This document shows positions 7,420 to 15,191 of a stretch of 36,704 nt of DNA, one piece after another (position 1 is the stretch's first letter; each line of letters begins with the position of its first letter). Below the pieces are notes generated by a model, which saw nothing but the letters and a program-made list of their open reading frames with translations, ran no database searches and was not told the origin of the DNA. Source of the stretch: DASRIA01 sp038203635 (lineage in GTDB: Bacteria > Actinomycetota > Thermoleophilia > Solirubrobacterales > JBBDJG01). The stretch is taken from contig JBBRDT010000030.1 in assembly GCA_038203635.1 (NCBI GenBank), forward strand, positions 1 to 36,704. Direction: 5' to 3'. The translations under genes and the position numbers were made by a program.

Positions 7420-8373
7420 ATGGCCACCAGCGCGCAGAGTCCGGTAGCGCACGATCACCACGTCCTGACCGAGGGCGCCGGCGTCCTCGAGCGGGCCGAC
7501 CGCGCCCACGTGACGGTCCGGGGGCCGGACGCCCACGAGTACCTGCAGGGCCAGGTCACGAACGACGTCGAGGCGCTCGCGCCGGGAGCGGGCTGCTACG
7601 CCGCGCTGCTGAATCCGAAGGGTCGCATCCTTGCCGACATGCGGGTGCTCGCGATCTCGCCGGAGGAGCTGTGGCTCGACCTCGAGGAGGTCGCGCACGA
7701 GACAGCCGTGCGCGAGCTGAAGTTGTACAAGATCGGTCGCAAGGTCGAGATCGCCGACGCCGCCGACCGCACGGTGCTGTCGGTGATCGGCCCGCGCGCC
7801 TGGGACGCAATCGAGCGCGCGGGAATCGCCGAAGGTTCCCCGCCGGCCTCCGAGCACGCGTGGGTGCGGAGCCGTGACGAGGCGGTCGTAGCGGCCACCG
7901 ACAGCGGTTTCGACCTGCTGGTGGCGCCGGCTGCGGTCGGCCCGCTGAAGGATGCGCTGAGCGCCGCGGGCGCCGAGCCCGTTTCGGCGGAGGCAGCCGA
8001 GCTCGTGCGGATCGAGCGCGGCCGCCCGCGCTACGGCATCGACATGAATGACGAGAACCTTCCCGGCGAGGCGGGCATCGTCGCGCGCGCGGTGAGCTTC
8101 ACCAAGGGCTGCTACGTCGGGCAGGAGCCGGTCGCCCGCATGTTCCACAAGGGACATCCCAACCGCCATCTCAGAGGGCTGCTGCTCTCGGCACCGGTGG
8201 AGCCCGGGACTTCGGTCGTGGCCACGGGCAAGGAGGTCGGCCGCGTCACCTCCGCCGGCATCTCCCCCATCCACGGCGCGATCGCACTCGCGATCCTGCG
8301 GCGCGAGGTCGAGCCCGGAGCCGAGGTCACGGCGGGATCGGCCACCGCAAGGGTCGTCGAGCCTCCGCTCTGA
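7420..8373 (+). CDS. ygfZ: YgfZ/GcvT-like tetrahydrofolate-binding Fe-S cluster maintenance protein
   Basis: Probable folate-binding protein that supports Fe-S enzyme maturation or repair. The protein of 317 aa has the GcvT fold start (RAHVTVRGPDAHEYLQGQVTNDV), NPKGRILADMRVL, and the diagnostic YgfZ motif KGCYVGQEPVARM near residue 230, where the Cys is the family's key residue. IERGRPRYGIDMNDENLPGEAG precedes it, as in the family. A longer open frame extends upstream to 7021, but that part is antisense to the neighbouring gene and reads as low-complexity Arg/His-rich sequence, so ATG at 7420 was chosen. The protein begins just before the domain. Fe-S clients in this window include MoaA and FbiC. 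Confidence 0.9.
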   Translation: MATSAQSPVAHDHHVLTEGAGVLERADRAHVTVRGPDAHEYLQGQVTNDVEALAPGAGCYAALLNPKGRILADMRVLAISPEELWLDLEEVAHETAVRELKLYKIGRKVEIADAADRTVLSVIGPRAWDAIERAGIAEGSPPASEHAWVRSRDEAVVAATDSGFDLLVAPAAVGPLKDALSAAGAEPVSAEAAELVRIERGRPRYGIDMNDENLPGEAGIVARAVSFTKGCYVGQEPVARMFHKGHPNRHLRGLLLSAPVEPGTSVVATGKEVGRVTSAGISPIHGAIALAILRREVEPGAEVTAGSATARVVEPPL

Positions 8374-8381
8374 CCAGCCCC

Positions 8382-8387
8382 TAGAAT
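8382..8387 (+). promoter_or_regulatory. -10-like hexamer TAGAAT before the acyltransferase gene
   Basis: TAGAAT lies 10 nt before the GTG start at 8398 and 8 nt after the ygfZ stop. No Shine-Dalgarno sequence is seen. Confidence 0.45.
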
Positions 8388-8397
8388 CCCGCTCCTC

Positions 8398-9402
8398 GTG
8401 GAGGCTCGCAATGCCACACCGGAGCGCAGGCGCCGTCTGGCCTCGGACAGTCCCCTCCTGGGCGGCCAGGTCGCCGCCGAGGCCGGCGACGAGGAGGCAA
8501 TCCGGGCCCAGTCCGCCTACGACGCGGACGCCGACGTGTACCGCCTGCCGGTCCCCGACACGGATGAGCAGCCGCCGCTGCGCGACCTGACCGGCCTGAT
8601 CGCACCGCCCGACCCGACGCGCCAGGTGGACGACTGGGGTCGCTCAGAGCGCGTCTACCAGATGATGGAGCCGGTCCTCAACTTCTATTACCGCTACTGG
8701 TTCAGGGTCGACGTGGAGGGCATCGAGCACGTGCCCGTGGCCGGCGGCGCGCTGGTCGCCTCCAACCATTCGGGAGCGCTGCCCCCCGACGCCCCGATGA
8801 TCATGCAGGCGCTCAGGAACGAGCACCCCGCCCCGCGCCCCCTCTACATGCTCGGGGAGCACTGGTTCAAGGGCTATCCCGGCGTCGGGATGCTCGCCAA
8901 CAAGATCGGGATGGTGGCGGCACATCCGGCCAACGCCCACCGCCTGTTGCACGACGAGGGCCGGCTGGTGCTCGTGTTCCCCGAGGGTCAGAAGGGAACG
9001 CGCAAGCTCCTCTGGCAGCGCTACAAGCTGCGTCGCTTCGGCCGCGGCGGCTTCGTCAAGACCGCGATCCGGGCGGGGGTCCCGATCGTACCGGTGGCGG
9101 TGATGGGCGCCGAGGAGGCGATGCCGATCTTCGCGCACGTCCCGTTGCTGCAGCGCCTCACGGGGCTGATCTACTTCCCGATCAATCACGCCTTCCCGCA
9201 CTTCGGGTTGCTCGCCGGAGGGATGTATCTGCCGGCGAAGTTCCGGATCCGGTTTCTCGAGCCCGTGCGATTCGAGCGCCACGGACCGGATGCCGCGGAT
9301 GACGTCGCGTTCGTGCAGCAGGTCGCCGACGACATCAGGGCGAGGATCCAGGACGCGCTCAACGGAATGCTCGGACAGCGCCGGTCCGTGTGGTTCGGAT
9401 AG
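8398..9402 (+). CDS. PlsC-like lysophospholipid acyltransferase family protein
   Basis: Acyl transfer to a glycerol- or lysophospholipid-type acceptor at the membrane, inferred from the fold. The protein has 334 aa. The N-terminal 85 residues are charged and look disordered. The acyltransferase domain starts near YYRYWFRVDVEGIEHVP. Motif I reads VASNHSGALPPDAPM, which keeps Asn-His and Asp but with six residues between His and Asp instead of the usual four. Motif III reads VFPEGQKGTRK, with Gln-Lys-Gly in place of a plain EGTR. Later, IPVAVMGAEEAMPIF matches the family's motif IV region. It resembles the diacylglycerol-acyltransferase-like branch more than classical PlsC. Start GTG with TAGAAT upstream. 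Confidence 0.8.
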   Translation: MEARNATPERRRRLASDSPLLGGQVAAEAGDEEAIRAQSAYDADADVYRLPVPDTDEQPPLRDLTGLIAPPDPTRQVDDWGRSERVYQMMEPVLNFYYRYWFRVDVEGIEHVPVAGGALVASNHSGALPPDAPMIMQALRNEHPAPRPLYMLGEHWFKGYPGVGMLANKIGMVAAHPANAHRLLHDEGRLVLVFPEGQKGTRKLLWQRYKLRRFGRGGFVKTAIRAGVPIVPVAVMGAEEAMPIFAHVPLLQRLTGLIYFPINHAFPHFGLLAGGMYLPAKFRIRFLEPVRFERHGPDAADDVAFVQQVADDIRARIQDALNGMLGQRRSVWFG

Positions 9403-9447
9403 CCGTATTTCGGATAGGGTCAGCGCTCTGAGGAGGACGAGGAGGAG

Positions 9448-9879
9448 ATGCTGACCCGGTCGATTTTGCGTGCCCGGAGCGGGGGCGCGGCGCTGGTCGC
9501 GGTGCTCACCGCGACCGCGATCGCGGGCTGCGGGGGCGATGGCGAAGCCCGTAGCGAGCAGCGACCGCCGGTGCCCATCAACGTGTCCGTGCAGATCGGC
9601 GCGGAACGGGTCACGGCATCGCCGGACGAGATCGGCGCCGGTCCGGTGACCCTGCTCGTCTCCAACCAGTCGGGCGCAGCGCAGACGCTCACGGCCGACG
9701 GTCCGCGGTTGCGCCGCTCGGTCGGGCCGATACCGCCCGACGACACCGCCACGGTCAAGGTCACCCTGGGCACCGGCGACTTCACGATCGCGGCGGAGGA
9801 CTCCGCCGGGCTCGACCCGGCGACCGTGAAGGTCGGCCCTCCGCGCGACAGCGCCCAGAACGAGCTGCTGCTGCCCTAG
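9448..9879 (+). CDS. Putative lipoprotein, 143 aa
   Basis: Secreted lipid-anchored protein of unknown function. The N-terminus has basic residues, a hydrophobic stretch (GGAALVAVLTATAIAG) and a lipobox ending AGCGG, so Cys at about residue 29 would be lipidated by the Lgt/Lsp route. The mature part, about 110 aa, looks like a single beta-sandwich: alternating strands VPINVSVQIGAERVTASP, GPVTLLVSNQSG, DTATVKVTLGTGDFTIAAE. This resembles cupredoxin-like or secreted immunoglobulin-like domains, but no metal ligands are present. A strong purine-rich ribosome-binding region (GAGGAGGACGAGGAGG) precedes the ATG. It probably stands alone. Confidence 0.82.
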   Translation: MLTRSILRARSGGAALVAVLTATAIAGCGGDGEARSEQRPPVPINVSVQIGAERVTASPDEIGAGPVTLLVSNQSGAAQTLTADGPRLRRSVGPIPPDDTATVKVTLGTGDFTIAAEDSAGLDPATVKVGPPRDSAQNELLLP

Positions 9880-9883
9880 CGCT

Positions 9884-9905
9884 GAGCAGCCGCTCGATGC
9901 TGCTC
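9884..9905 (+). terminator. Possible terminator hairpin after the lipoprotein gene
   Basis: Perfect 7-bp arms GAGCAGC / GCTGCTC with an 8-nt loop, starting 5 bp after the lipoprotein stop. There is no T-run, so its strength is uncertain. Confidence 0.4.
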
Positions 9906-9942
9906 GTGTGATCCATCGCACACAAAACCCTCGTGCACTTCT

Positions 9943-9953
9943 GCAATCATTGC
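9943..9953 (+). promoter_or_regulatory. Candidate MarR operator over the -10 region
   Basis: The perfect palindrome GCAAT-c-ATTGC contains AATCAT, which lies 7 nt before the GTG start of the MarR gene. The overlap suggests that the regulator blocks its own promoter. The half-site TGCAAT also occurs in the other MarR intergenic region at 14351-14379. This is an inference from position and symmetry. Confidence 0.45.
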
Positions 9954-9957
9954 GTGT

Positions 9958-10455
9958 GTGCAAGTATCTCCCGTGCGCAAGCAACAGGCGCCCCTGCCTC
10001 CCGCTCTGGCGCGTCAGCTGCTGGGCTTCTTTCGCTTCGCGTGGTCCACAGGCGACTCCGACTTCATGCGTGAGGTCTCCGACCTCGACCTGACGTTCAC
10101 CCAGTTCAAGACCCTGATGCTCGTCGCGCACGAGCCCGCCGAGCTGTCGGTCAAGGACGTCTCGGACCGCCTCGGCATCTCCTTTCCCGCCGCAAGCCGC
10201 GCCGTGGATCCGCTCGTGAAGCGGGGCATCGTGGAGCGCGCGGAGGATGCGGCGGACCGCCGTGTGAAGCGCGTGCGGACCACGAAGGACGGCGACCGGC
10301 TGGTGGAGCGCCTGATCGCCACACGCATCAAGTCCTTCGAGCAGATGCTGGAGGGATTCTCCGTCACGGAGCGCCGCAAGCTCGGCGACGCGCTCGACGA
10401 GATCCTCGCCCGTCCCGAGGTCGCGCGCTACTGCCCGCGGGGGACGCGGCGATGA
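9958..10455 (+). CDS. MarR family transcriptional regulator
   Basis: Winged-helix DNA-binding regulator of 165 aa. An N-terminal dimerisation helix (PPALARQLLGFFRFAWSTGDS) leads to the HTH: LTFTQFKTLMLVAHEPAELSVKDVSDRLGISFPAASRAVDPLVKRG, then the wing with VERAEDAADRRVKRVRTTKDG (the DxRxKxVxLT pattern of MarR proteins), then a C-terminal helix pair. It overlaps the exporter gene start by 4 bp (ATGA), so it probably represses its own operon and is released by a toxic ligand that the exporter removes. This is the standard arrangement of the family. The GTG start follows a candidate operator and -10 element, without a Shine-Dalgarno sequence. Confidence 0.9.
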   Translation: MQVSPVRKQQAPLPPALARQLLGFFRFAWSTGDSDFMREVSDLDLTFTQFKTLMLVAHEPAELSVKDVSDRLGISFPAASRAVDPLVKRGIVERAEDAADRRVKRVRTTKDGDRLVERLIATRIKSFEQMLEGFSVTERRKLGDALDEILARPEVARYCPRGTRR

Positions 10456-12032
10456 CGCGCCTGCGAGCGATAACAGAGCAGAACCGCAGGTGGTGGACGC
10501 TCGGATCCATGTGCTTCGCCCTGTTCATGATCATGCTCGACAACACGGTCGTGAACGTGGCGCTGCCGTCGATCCAGGCGGACCTCAACTCCTCCCTGTC
10601 CACGCTCGAGTGGACGGTCAACATCTACACGCTGACCTTTGCCGTGCTGCTCGTCACGGGCGGGCGGCTGGGCGACATCTTCGGCCGCCGGCGGGCGTTC
10701 CTGACCGGCGTCGTGCTGTTCGCGCTGTCGTCCGCGACCGCGGGACTGGCGCCAAGCGACTCCTTCCTTGTCGCGAGCCGCGCGACACAGGGCATCGGCG
10801 CGGCGCTCATGATGCCCGCGACGCTGTCGATCATCACGAACGCATTCCCCGCCCACGAACGCGGCAAGGCGATCGGCACATGGGCCGGCGTCTCGGCGCT
10901 GGCGCTCGCGATCGGGCCGGTCGTCGGCGGCTTCCTCGCCGAGCAGGTCAGCTGGCGCGCGATCTTCTTCCTCAACCTCCCGGTCGCCGCAGCCGCGGTG
11001 GTCGTGACCCTGGCCGCGACGCGGGAGTCACGCGACCCGACCGTCCCCCGGACCGTCGACTACGCCGGCGTCCTGACGATCACCGCAGGCATCGGGGCAC
11101 TCGTGCTCGCACTTGTGGAGGGCAACGACTGGGGCTGGGGATCGCCGCGGATCGCCGCGCTGCTCGCGCTGTCGGTCGTGAGCCTCACCACCTTCGCGCT
11201 GGTCGAGCGGCGCACACGGTTCCCGATGGTCGAATTCGAGTTCTTCCGTAGCCGCACGTTTCTCGGCACCAGCGGCATCGCGTTCGTCGTGTCGTTCGCG
11301 ATGCTCGCGATGTTCTTCTTCATGGCGCTGTACATGCAGAACATCCTCGGCTACTCGCCGCTGGAGGCCGGCATCCGCTTCCTGCCCTCCACCGGCTTGA
11401 TCATCGTGGCCGCCCCGATCGCCGGCCGCCTGACGGACCGCATCGGCCCGCGAATCCCGATCGCGATCGGGCTGAGCCTCGTCGCCGTCTCGCTCTTCCT
11501 GCAGTCGCGCATCGACGTGGACACGACCTACAGCCAACTGCTGCCCACGTTCCTGATGATGGGCCTTGGGATCGGCCTCACGATGTCGCCCATGTCCACC
11601 GCCGCAATGAACGCCGTGCAGACCACCAAGGCGGGCGCGGCGGCCGGGATCCTCTCGATGAGCCGCATGGTCGGCGGCACCTTCGGGGTCGCAGCTGTCG
11701 GCGCGCTGTTCCAGCACATCAGCGACGCCCGCCTCGACGACCGCCTCGGCGGCCTGTCGATGAGCGCCCAGCAGCAGTCCTGGTTCACCGAGAACCTCGG
11801 CTCCGGCAACGTGCCTTCCCATCTCAAGCAGCTCGATCCCGCCACCGCGGACCAGGTCAGCGCCGCCGTGAGGGACGCCTTCGTGCACTCGCTCTCCTCC
11901 TCGCTCAAGCTCTCGACCGCTGTTGCGGTCGCGGGCGTCGCGGTCGCGGTCCTGACGCTGGGCGGCGCCCGGGCCCCTGCCCACAAGGGTGTCTCAGCGG
12001 CGGTCGCGCCGGTCGCCCAGCGCCCCGACTGA
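10452..12032 (+). CDS. DHA2-family MFS drug:H+ antiporter (EmrB/QacA type)
   Basis: Inner-membrane multidrug exporter with 14 predicted helices, 526 aa. Family signatures are visible: LDNTVVNVALPSIQ in helix 1 (motif D1), GGRLGDIFGRRRAFLTG between helices 2 and 3 (motif A), RATQGIGAALMMPATLSII (motif B region) and GPVVGGFLAEQVSWRAIFFLNLPV (motif C, antiporter signature). The C-terminal half has GRLTDRIGPR, a second motif-A-like loop, and the final helix runs LSTAVAVAGVAVAVLTL. It is coupled to the MarR gene by a 4-bp overlap. The substrate is unknown. Confidence 0.92.
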   Translation: MTRLRAITEQNRRWWTLGSMCFALFMIMLDNTVVNVALPSIQADLNSSLSTLEWTVNIYTLTFAVLLVTGGRLGDIFGRRRAFLTGVVLFALSSATAGLAPSDSFLVASRATQGIGAALMMPATLSIITNAFPAHERGKAIGTWAGVSALALAIGPVVGGFLAEQVSWRAIFFLNLPVAAAAVVVTLAATRESRDPTVPRTVDYAGVLTITAGIGALVLALVEGNDWGWGSPRIAALLALSVVSLTTFALVERRTRFPMVEFEFFRSRTFLGTSGIAFVVSFAMLAMFFFMALYMQNILGYSPLEAGIRFLPSTGLIIVAAPIAGRLTDRIGPRIPIAIGLSLVAVSLFLQSRIDVDTTYSQLLPTFLMMGLGIGLTMSPMSTAAMNAVQTTKAGAAAGILSMSRMVGGTFGVAAVGALFQHISDARLDDRLGGLSMSAQQQSWFTENLGSGNVPSHLKQLDPATADQVSAAVRDAFVHSLSSSLKLSTAVAVAGVAVAVLTLGGARAPAHKGVSAAVAPVAQRPD

Positions 12033-12033
12033 G

Positions 12034-12058
12034 CGACGTCCCGGCGCGGGGGGCGTCG
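12034..12058 (+). terminator. Terminator-like hairpin after the exporter gene
   Basis: Arms CGACGTCCC and GGGGCGTCG pair over 9 bp with one G-U pair and a 7-nt loop, starting 2 bp after the exporter stop. No T-run follows, but the first promoter-like hexamer of ccr comes directly after. Confidence 0.5.
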
Positions 12059-12060
12059 TA

Positions 12061-12066
12061 TAGCAT
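12061..12066 (+). promoter_or_regulatory. -10-like hexamer TAGCAT for ccr, with a leader
   Basis: TATAGCAT at 12059-12066 fits a -10 element about 42 nt before the ccr start. Unlike many neighbours, ccr has a clear ribosome-binding site (GGAGGT at 12094-12099, 9 nt before the TTG), so a short leader is expected. No good -35 was seen because a hairpin occupies that position. Confidence 0.4.
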
Positions 12067-12108
12067 CAGCGGCCCCTTTCGACCCTCGTCACGCGGAGGT
12101 AGGCCGTC

Positions 12109-13362
12109 TTGGCACAGGCAGATGTAAAGAACGTGAGCCAGCTCGAGGTGGAGCCCGGAGAGCTGCCGAAGACGATGACCGCCTGGGTGATCCGCCAGGA
12201 GCGCGAGGGCGAGCCCAAGGACGCCTTCCAGATCGAGGACATCGAGGTCCCGGAGCCGGCCGCATTCGAGGTGATCGTGCGAGTGATGGCCGCCGGGGTG
12301 AACTTCAACAACGTCTGGGCCGCACTCGGGCAGCCCGTATCCGTCTTTCGCTACCACCCCGAGGAGGACCACCACATCGGCGGCTCGGACGCGTCGGGCG
12401 TCGTGTGGAAGGTCGGTGAGGGCGTCACGAAGTGGAAGGTCGGCGACGAGGTCGTGATCCACTGCAACCAGGCCTCCTACGAGGACGTCGAGGTGCACGG
12501 CCTCGACCCGCTCGCCGCTCCGTCGCAGAAGATCTGGGGCTACGAGACGAGCTGGGGCTCGTTTGCCCAGTTCACGAAGGTCCAGGCGCAGCAGCTCGTG
12601 CCCAAGCCGCAGAACCTGACCTGGGAGGAGGCCGCCTCCTACGGCCTCACCTACTTCACCGCCTACCGCATGCTGATCGACCAGGTCAAGCTGCAGGCGG
12701 GCCACCGGGTCCTGATCTGGGGCGCCGCCGGCGGCCTTGGCGTGTTCGCCACGCAGCTTTGCAAGATCACCGGTGCCGAGTCGGTCGGCGTGGTGTCCTC
12801 CGACCAGAAGGGCCGGCTGGTCAAGCAGCTCGGCGCCAGGGACTTCATCAACCGCAACGAGTTCGCGGGCATGATGCGCAAGGGCGGCGAGTCCAAGGAA
12901 GAGGAGAAAGAGCGCTTCGGGCAATCGCGCGCGTTCGCCAAGCGCGTCAAGGAGATCCTCGGCGAGGCGCCCGACATCGTGTTCGAGCACGTCGGCCAGG
13001 CCACATTCCCGACGTCGGTGTTCGTCGTGCGGCCGTTCGGCAAGGTCGTGATCTGCGGCGCCACGTCCGGCTTCAACCTCGACTTCGACGTCCGCTACCT
13101 CTGGATGCGCCAGAAGCAGATCATCGGATCCCATTTCGCGAACGCGTGGGAGGCGACCAAGGCGAACGAGCTGATCGCGCAGTCGAAGATCCGCCCGGTG
13201 CTGTGGCGGGTGATGCCGTTCGAGGGCGTCGCCGAGGCGCACCAGCTGATGCGCGAGAACAAGCACCAGGGCAAGATCGCGATCCTCGTGGGAGCCGACC
13301 AGGAAGGTCAGGGCAAGACGACCGACGGACCGGGCGCGATCCGGGCCGAGGTAGGCAATTGA
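12109..13362 (+). CDS. ccr: Crotonyl-CoA carboxylase/reductase
   Basis: Reductive carboxylation of crotonyl-CoA with NADPH and CO2 to (2S)-ethylmalonyl-CoA, the key step of the ethylmalonyl-CoA pathway. The protein of 417 aa is an MDR-fold enzyme without zinc ligands. Family landmarks: GVNFNNVWAALGQPVSVFRYH (the Asn-Asn-Val-Trp strip holds a CO2-site Asn), HHIGGSDASGVVWKVG, HCNQASYEDVE, IWGYETSWGSFAQFTKVQ (CO2-site Glu in the YET triplet), LTYFTAYRML, WGAAGGLGVFATQL for NADPH and GSHFANAWEA (CO2-site His). An insertion rich in Lys/Glu (GGESKEEEKERFG) is usual for the family. TTG start at 12109 with GGAGGT upstream. Other genes of the pathway are at 16145, 25463, 27648 and 29214. Confidence 0.95.
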   Translation: MAQADVKNVSQLEVEPGELPKTMTAWVIRQEREGEPKDAFQIEDIEVPEPAAFEVIVRVMAAGVNFNNVWAALGQPVSVFRYHPEEDHHIGGSDASGVVWKVGEGVTKWKVGDEVVIHCNQASYEDVEVHGLDPLAAPSQKIWGYETSWGSFAQFTKVQAQQLVPKPQNLTWEEAASYGLTYFTAYRMLIDQVKLQAGHRVLIWGAAGGLGVFATQLCKITGAESVGVVSSDQKGRLVKQLGARDFINRNEFAGMMRKGGESKEEEKERFGQSRAFAKRVKEILGEAPDIVFEHVGQATFPTSVFVVRPFGKVVICGATSGFNLDFDVRYLWMRQKQIIGSHFANAWEATKANELIAQSKIRPVLWRVMPFEGVAEAHQLMRENKHQGKIAILVGADQEGQGKTTDGPGAIRAEVGN

Positions 13363-13420
13363 GCCGTTGGAGCCGCTCGCCTCGATCCGTCCGTCTCAGC
13401 GCACGAGCGAGCGCACGCTG

Positions 13421-13711
13421 ATGGAGGCGGTGCAGCTGGACTACGTGGTGACCCCGTTCCGGGCGCAGAAGTTCGCCGACCTGTATCGCCCCGCGATCAA
13501 GCGCCCGCTCACGTATGGAGCCTCCCGCTACGTCTTCTTTCGCAACGAGGACGACCCGGATCACTTCGTGCACCTGATCTTCTGGGAGGACCGCGCCGGT
13601 TTCCACCGGTGGTGGTTCTCACAGGAGATGCAGGACGTCAGGGTCGCGATCTCGGGCCTCCACGGGCAGCCACTGCTGCCCAAGTGGAACACCGTCCTCG
13701 AGCAGGGTTAG
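13421..13711 (+). CDS. Hypothetical protein, probable small alpha/beta barrel (monooxygenase-like fold)
   Basis: Not firmly recognised. The protein of 96 aa from ATG 13421 reads MEAVQLDYVVTPFRAQKFADLYRPAIKRP, then YVFFRNEDDPDHFVHLIFWEDRAGFHRWW and a C-terminal segment ending LPKWNTVLEQG. Alternating strands with a helix holding Trp-Trp and an HFVHLIFWEDRAGF strand are typical of dimeric alpha-beta barrel proteins (ABM or EthD-like); this is an impression of the pattern and not a proven match. An upstream in-frame TTG at 13367 would add 18 Arg/Ser-rich residues and sits 4 bp after the ccr stop; ATG is preferred because the fold begins there. Probably co-transcribed with ccr. Confidence 0.68.
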   Translation: MEAVQLDYVVTPFRAQKFADLYRPAIKRPLTYGASRYVFFRNEDDPDHFVHLIFWEDRAGFHRWWFSQEMQDVRVAISGLHGQPLLPKWNTVLEQG

Positions 13712-13728
13712 CCGCCGCAGAAACGCGA

Positions 13729-13753
13729 AAGGGCGCCCACGAGGGGCGCCCTT
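13729..13753. terminator. Bidirectional terminator
   Basis: Perfect 10-bp stem AAGGGCGCCC / GGGCGCCCTT with a 5-nt loop, between the convergent ends of the barrel protein gene and the DoxX gene. T residues follow the stem on the - strand (TTTCG). Confidence 0.75.
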
Positions 13754-13775
13754 CCCTACCGTCGTGCGAGAGTAG

Positions 13776-14303
13776 TTAGCTGGTGGTCGGGACTCCCTGT
13801 CCGTGGGCACGCTCGCCGCGCCGGGCGGCTCCCACAACGGTCACCGCGCCGAGCGCCGCGACCGCCAGGGCTCCGAGGCCCCAACCGAGACCGGAGAGCT
13901 CCGCTCCCCAGCCGAGTGCGTTGTCGAGGGACCACTCACCGGCGCCGTGGAACGTCAGGGCGACCGGGATCAGGCCGTACAGCAGCGTTAGCTCCCAGCC
14001 ACCGTTGGTGGCCCAGATCCCCTTGCCACGGTGAGCCGTGAGTGCGGCCACCAGCATCGTGGAGGCGATCATCACCGCCGCCAGCGGCATCAGGAGGCCG
14101 AGCGCCAGCAGCAACCCGCCGCCGAACTCGGTCAGGCCCGCTGCCAGTGCCATATGCTGTCCTGGGCGCATGCCGAGCGAGTCCATGAACTGGCCGGTGC
14201 CCGCCGGCCCATGGCCGCCAAACCAGCCGAACAGCTTCTGTGCGCCGTGGCCCATCAGCAGCAGGCCGGGCACCACGTGTAGAAGGAATAGTCCGAGTTC
14301 CAT
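13776..14303 (-). CDS. DoxX family membrane protein
   Basis: Four-helix membrane protein of 175 aa. LGLFLLHVVPGLLLMGHGAQKLFGWFGGHGPAGT is the characteristic DoxX/YphA start, followed by AGLTEFGGGLLLALGLLMPLAAVMIASTMLVA, a soluble-side loop HRGKGIWATNGGWELTLLYG, and two more hydrophobic segments. Some members act in sulfur or redox stress; the function here is unknown. ATG at 14303 has AGGAG 7 nt upstream on the - strand; the longer frame to 14363 lacks such a site. Divergent from a MarR gene with a shared dyad between them, so it is the probable target of that regulator. Confidence 0.88.
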   Translation of the reverse strand: MELGLFLLHVVPGLLLMGHGAQKLFGWFGGHGPAGTGQFMDSLGMRPGQHMALAAGLTEFGGGLLLALGLLMPLAAVMIASTMLVAALTAHRGKGIWATNGGWELTLLYGLIPVALTFHGAGEWSLDNALGWGAELSGLGWGLGALAVAALGAVTVVGAARRGERAHGQGVPTTS

Positions 14304-14350
14304 GTGAATCTCCTGTCCCCCCGGTTCGGGGAGCTGAAGTCTTGGCATCA

Positions 14351-14379
14351 ATTGCAGCAACAACGATTGCTACTGCAAT
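14351..14379. promoter_or_regulatory. Candidate MarR operator between doxX and marR
   Basis: Outer arms ATTGCAG and CTGCAAT (7 bp, perfect) enclose inner arms AGCAA and TTGCT. The whole is a nearly continuous 10-bp dyad broken by a 2-nt insert. It lies between the divergent starts and just upstream of the MarR -10 hexamer. Confidence 0.5.
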
Positions 14380-14391
14380 CAGTGTAGCGGG

Positions 14392-14397
14392 TACTAT
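14392..14397 (+). promoter_or_regulatory. -10-like hexamer TACTAT before the second marR
   Basis: TACTAT lies 6 nt before the ATG at 14404 with no Shine-Dalgarno sequence, and 12 nt after the operator-like dyad. Confidence 0.48.
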
Positions 14398-14403
14398 TGA
14401 GAA

Positions 14404-14901
14404 ATGGCCACCGCACCCGAAAGTAAGACGAGCGCCTGCACAGGCAAGGAGGTCGAGGCCTTCCGGACCTTCATGCGTGCGCATGCCCTGCTGATCGGCG
14501 CCATCGAGCAGGACCTGGCGGCGGCGGAGCTACCCCCGCTTGCCTGGCACGACGTGCTCGCGGCGCTTGACGGCACGCCCGAGGGCCGGATGCGGATCCA
14601 CGAGCTGGCCGAGGCGATCGTCTTCAGCCGCAGTGGCCTCAGCCGCCTACTGGACCGCCTCGAACGGGAAGAGCTGCTGCGCCGCGAACGCTGCCCGAAC
14701 GACCGCCGCGGCGCCTACGCGGTGCTCACGGACGCGGGCCGCGAGATGCTCGACCGCACGACCCCCGTCTACCGGCGCACCGTGGACGCGCACTTCCTCC
14801 CCCACCTCGGCGACGAGGTCGAGGCGCTGCAGGTATCGCTGGTGAGGGTCGCCGAATCGGCGGGCGCGGCCTGCCCGGTGGACGTGCCCGGTCGAGCCTA
14901 G
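14404..14901 (+). CDS. MarR family transcriptional regulator
   Basis: Winged-helix regulator of 165 aa. An N-terminal helix (FRTFMRAHALLIGAIEQDLAAAELPPLAWHDVLAAL) leads to RMRIHELAEAIVFSRSGLSRLLDRLEREELLRRE, a clear HTH, then the wing CPNDRRGAYAVLTDAGREML. Cys near residue 13 and Cys in the wing (RERCPNDRRG) could allow redox sensing, but this is only a possibility. Divergent from DoxX with an operator-like dyad between. Its stop codon overlaps that of clpS in the palindrome CTAG (14898-14901). Confidence 0.9.
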   Translation: MATAPESKTSACTGKEVEAFRTFMRAHALLIGAIEQDLAAAELPPLAWHDVLAALDGTPEGRMRIHELAEAIVFSRSGLSRLLDRLEREELLRRERCPNDRRGAYAVLTDAGREMLDRTTPVYRRTVDAHFLPHLGDEVEALQVSLVRVAESAGAACPVDVPGRA

Positions 14902-15191
14902 CCTTGCTCCAGGGGCGCCATCGTCAGCCGCGCGTCGTTGAGCTGCTCCCAGTAGAGCTCCGCCGGCTCGCGCTCGCCGGACCACACGATCGCACGCCCG
15001 CTGTTGTGGATCGCCTCCGCGAAGCGGTACCCATGGTCGATGCTGACGCTCGGGATCACGCTGGCAAGCGTCTTGGCCACGTGGTCGAACGTGTTGTGGT
15101 TGTCGTTGAGGACGATCACGCGCCAGTGCCCGTCGCCGCCGGTGCCGGGGCCGCCCACACGCGGGCGCTCGATGGTCTCCGTAACCGTCAT
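14898..15191 (-). CDS. clpS: ATP-dependent Clp protease adaptor ClpS
   Basis: N-degron adaptor that delivers proteins with destabilising N-terminal residues to the Clp ATPase. The protein of 97 aa has an unstructured start (VTETIERPRVGGPGTGGDG), then the fold: WRVIVLNDNHNTFDHVAKTLASVIP. Asn-Asp-Asn-His-Asn-Thr-Phe corresponds to the family's NDdxtxmdfV pocket strip. It continues with YRFAEAIHNSGRAIVWSGEREPAELYWEQLNDARL. The ATG at 15191 overlaps the stop of the hydrolase gene by 4 bp (ATGA), so the two are translationally coupled. A longer frame to 16019 is a shadow of the hydrolase gene. Confidence 0.9.
   Translation of the reverse strand: MTVTETIERPRVGGPGTGGDGHWRVIVLNDNHNTFDHVAKTLASVIPSVSIDHGYRFAEAIHNSGRAIVWSGEREPAELYWEQLNDARLTMAPLEQG

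Noticed and set aside
9394..9417. Direct repeat TTCGGATAG at 9394-9402 and 9409-9417 around the acyltransferase stop
   Set aside because: Only two short copies; chance duplication is as likely as function.
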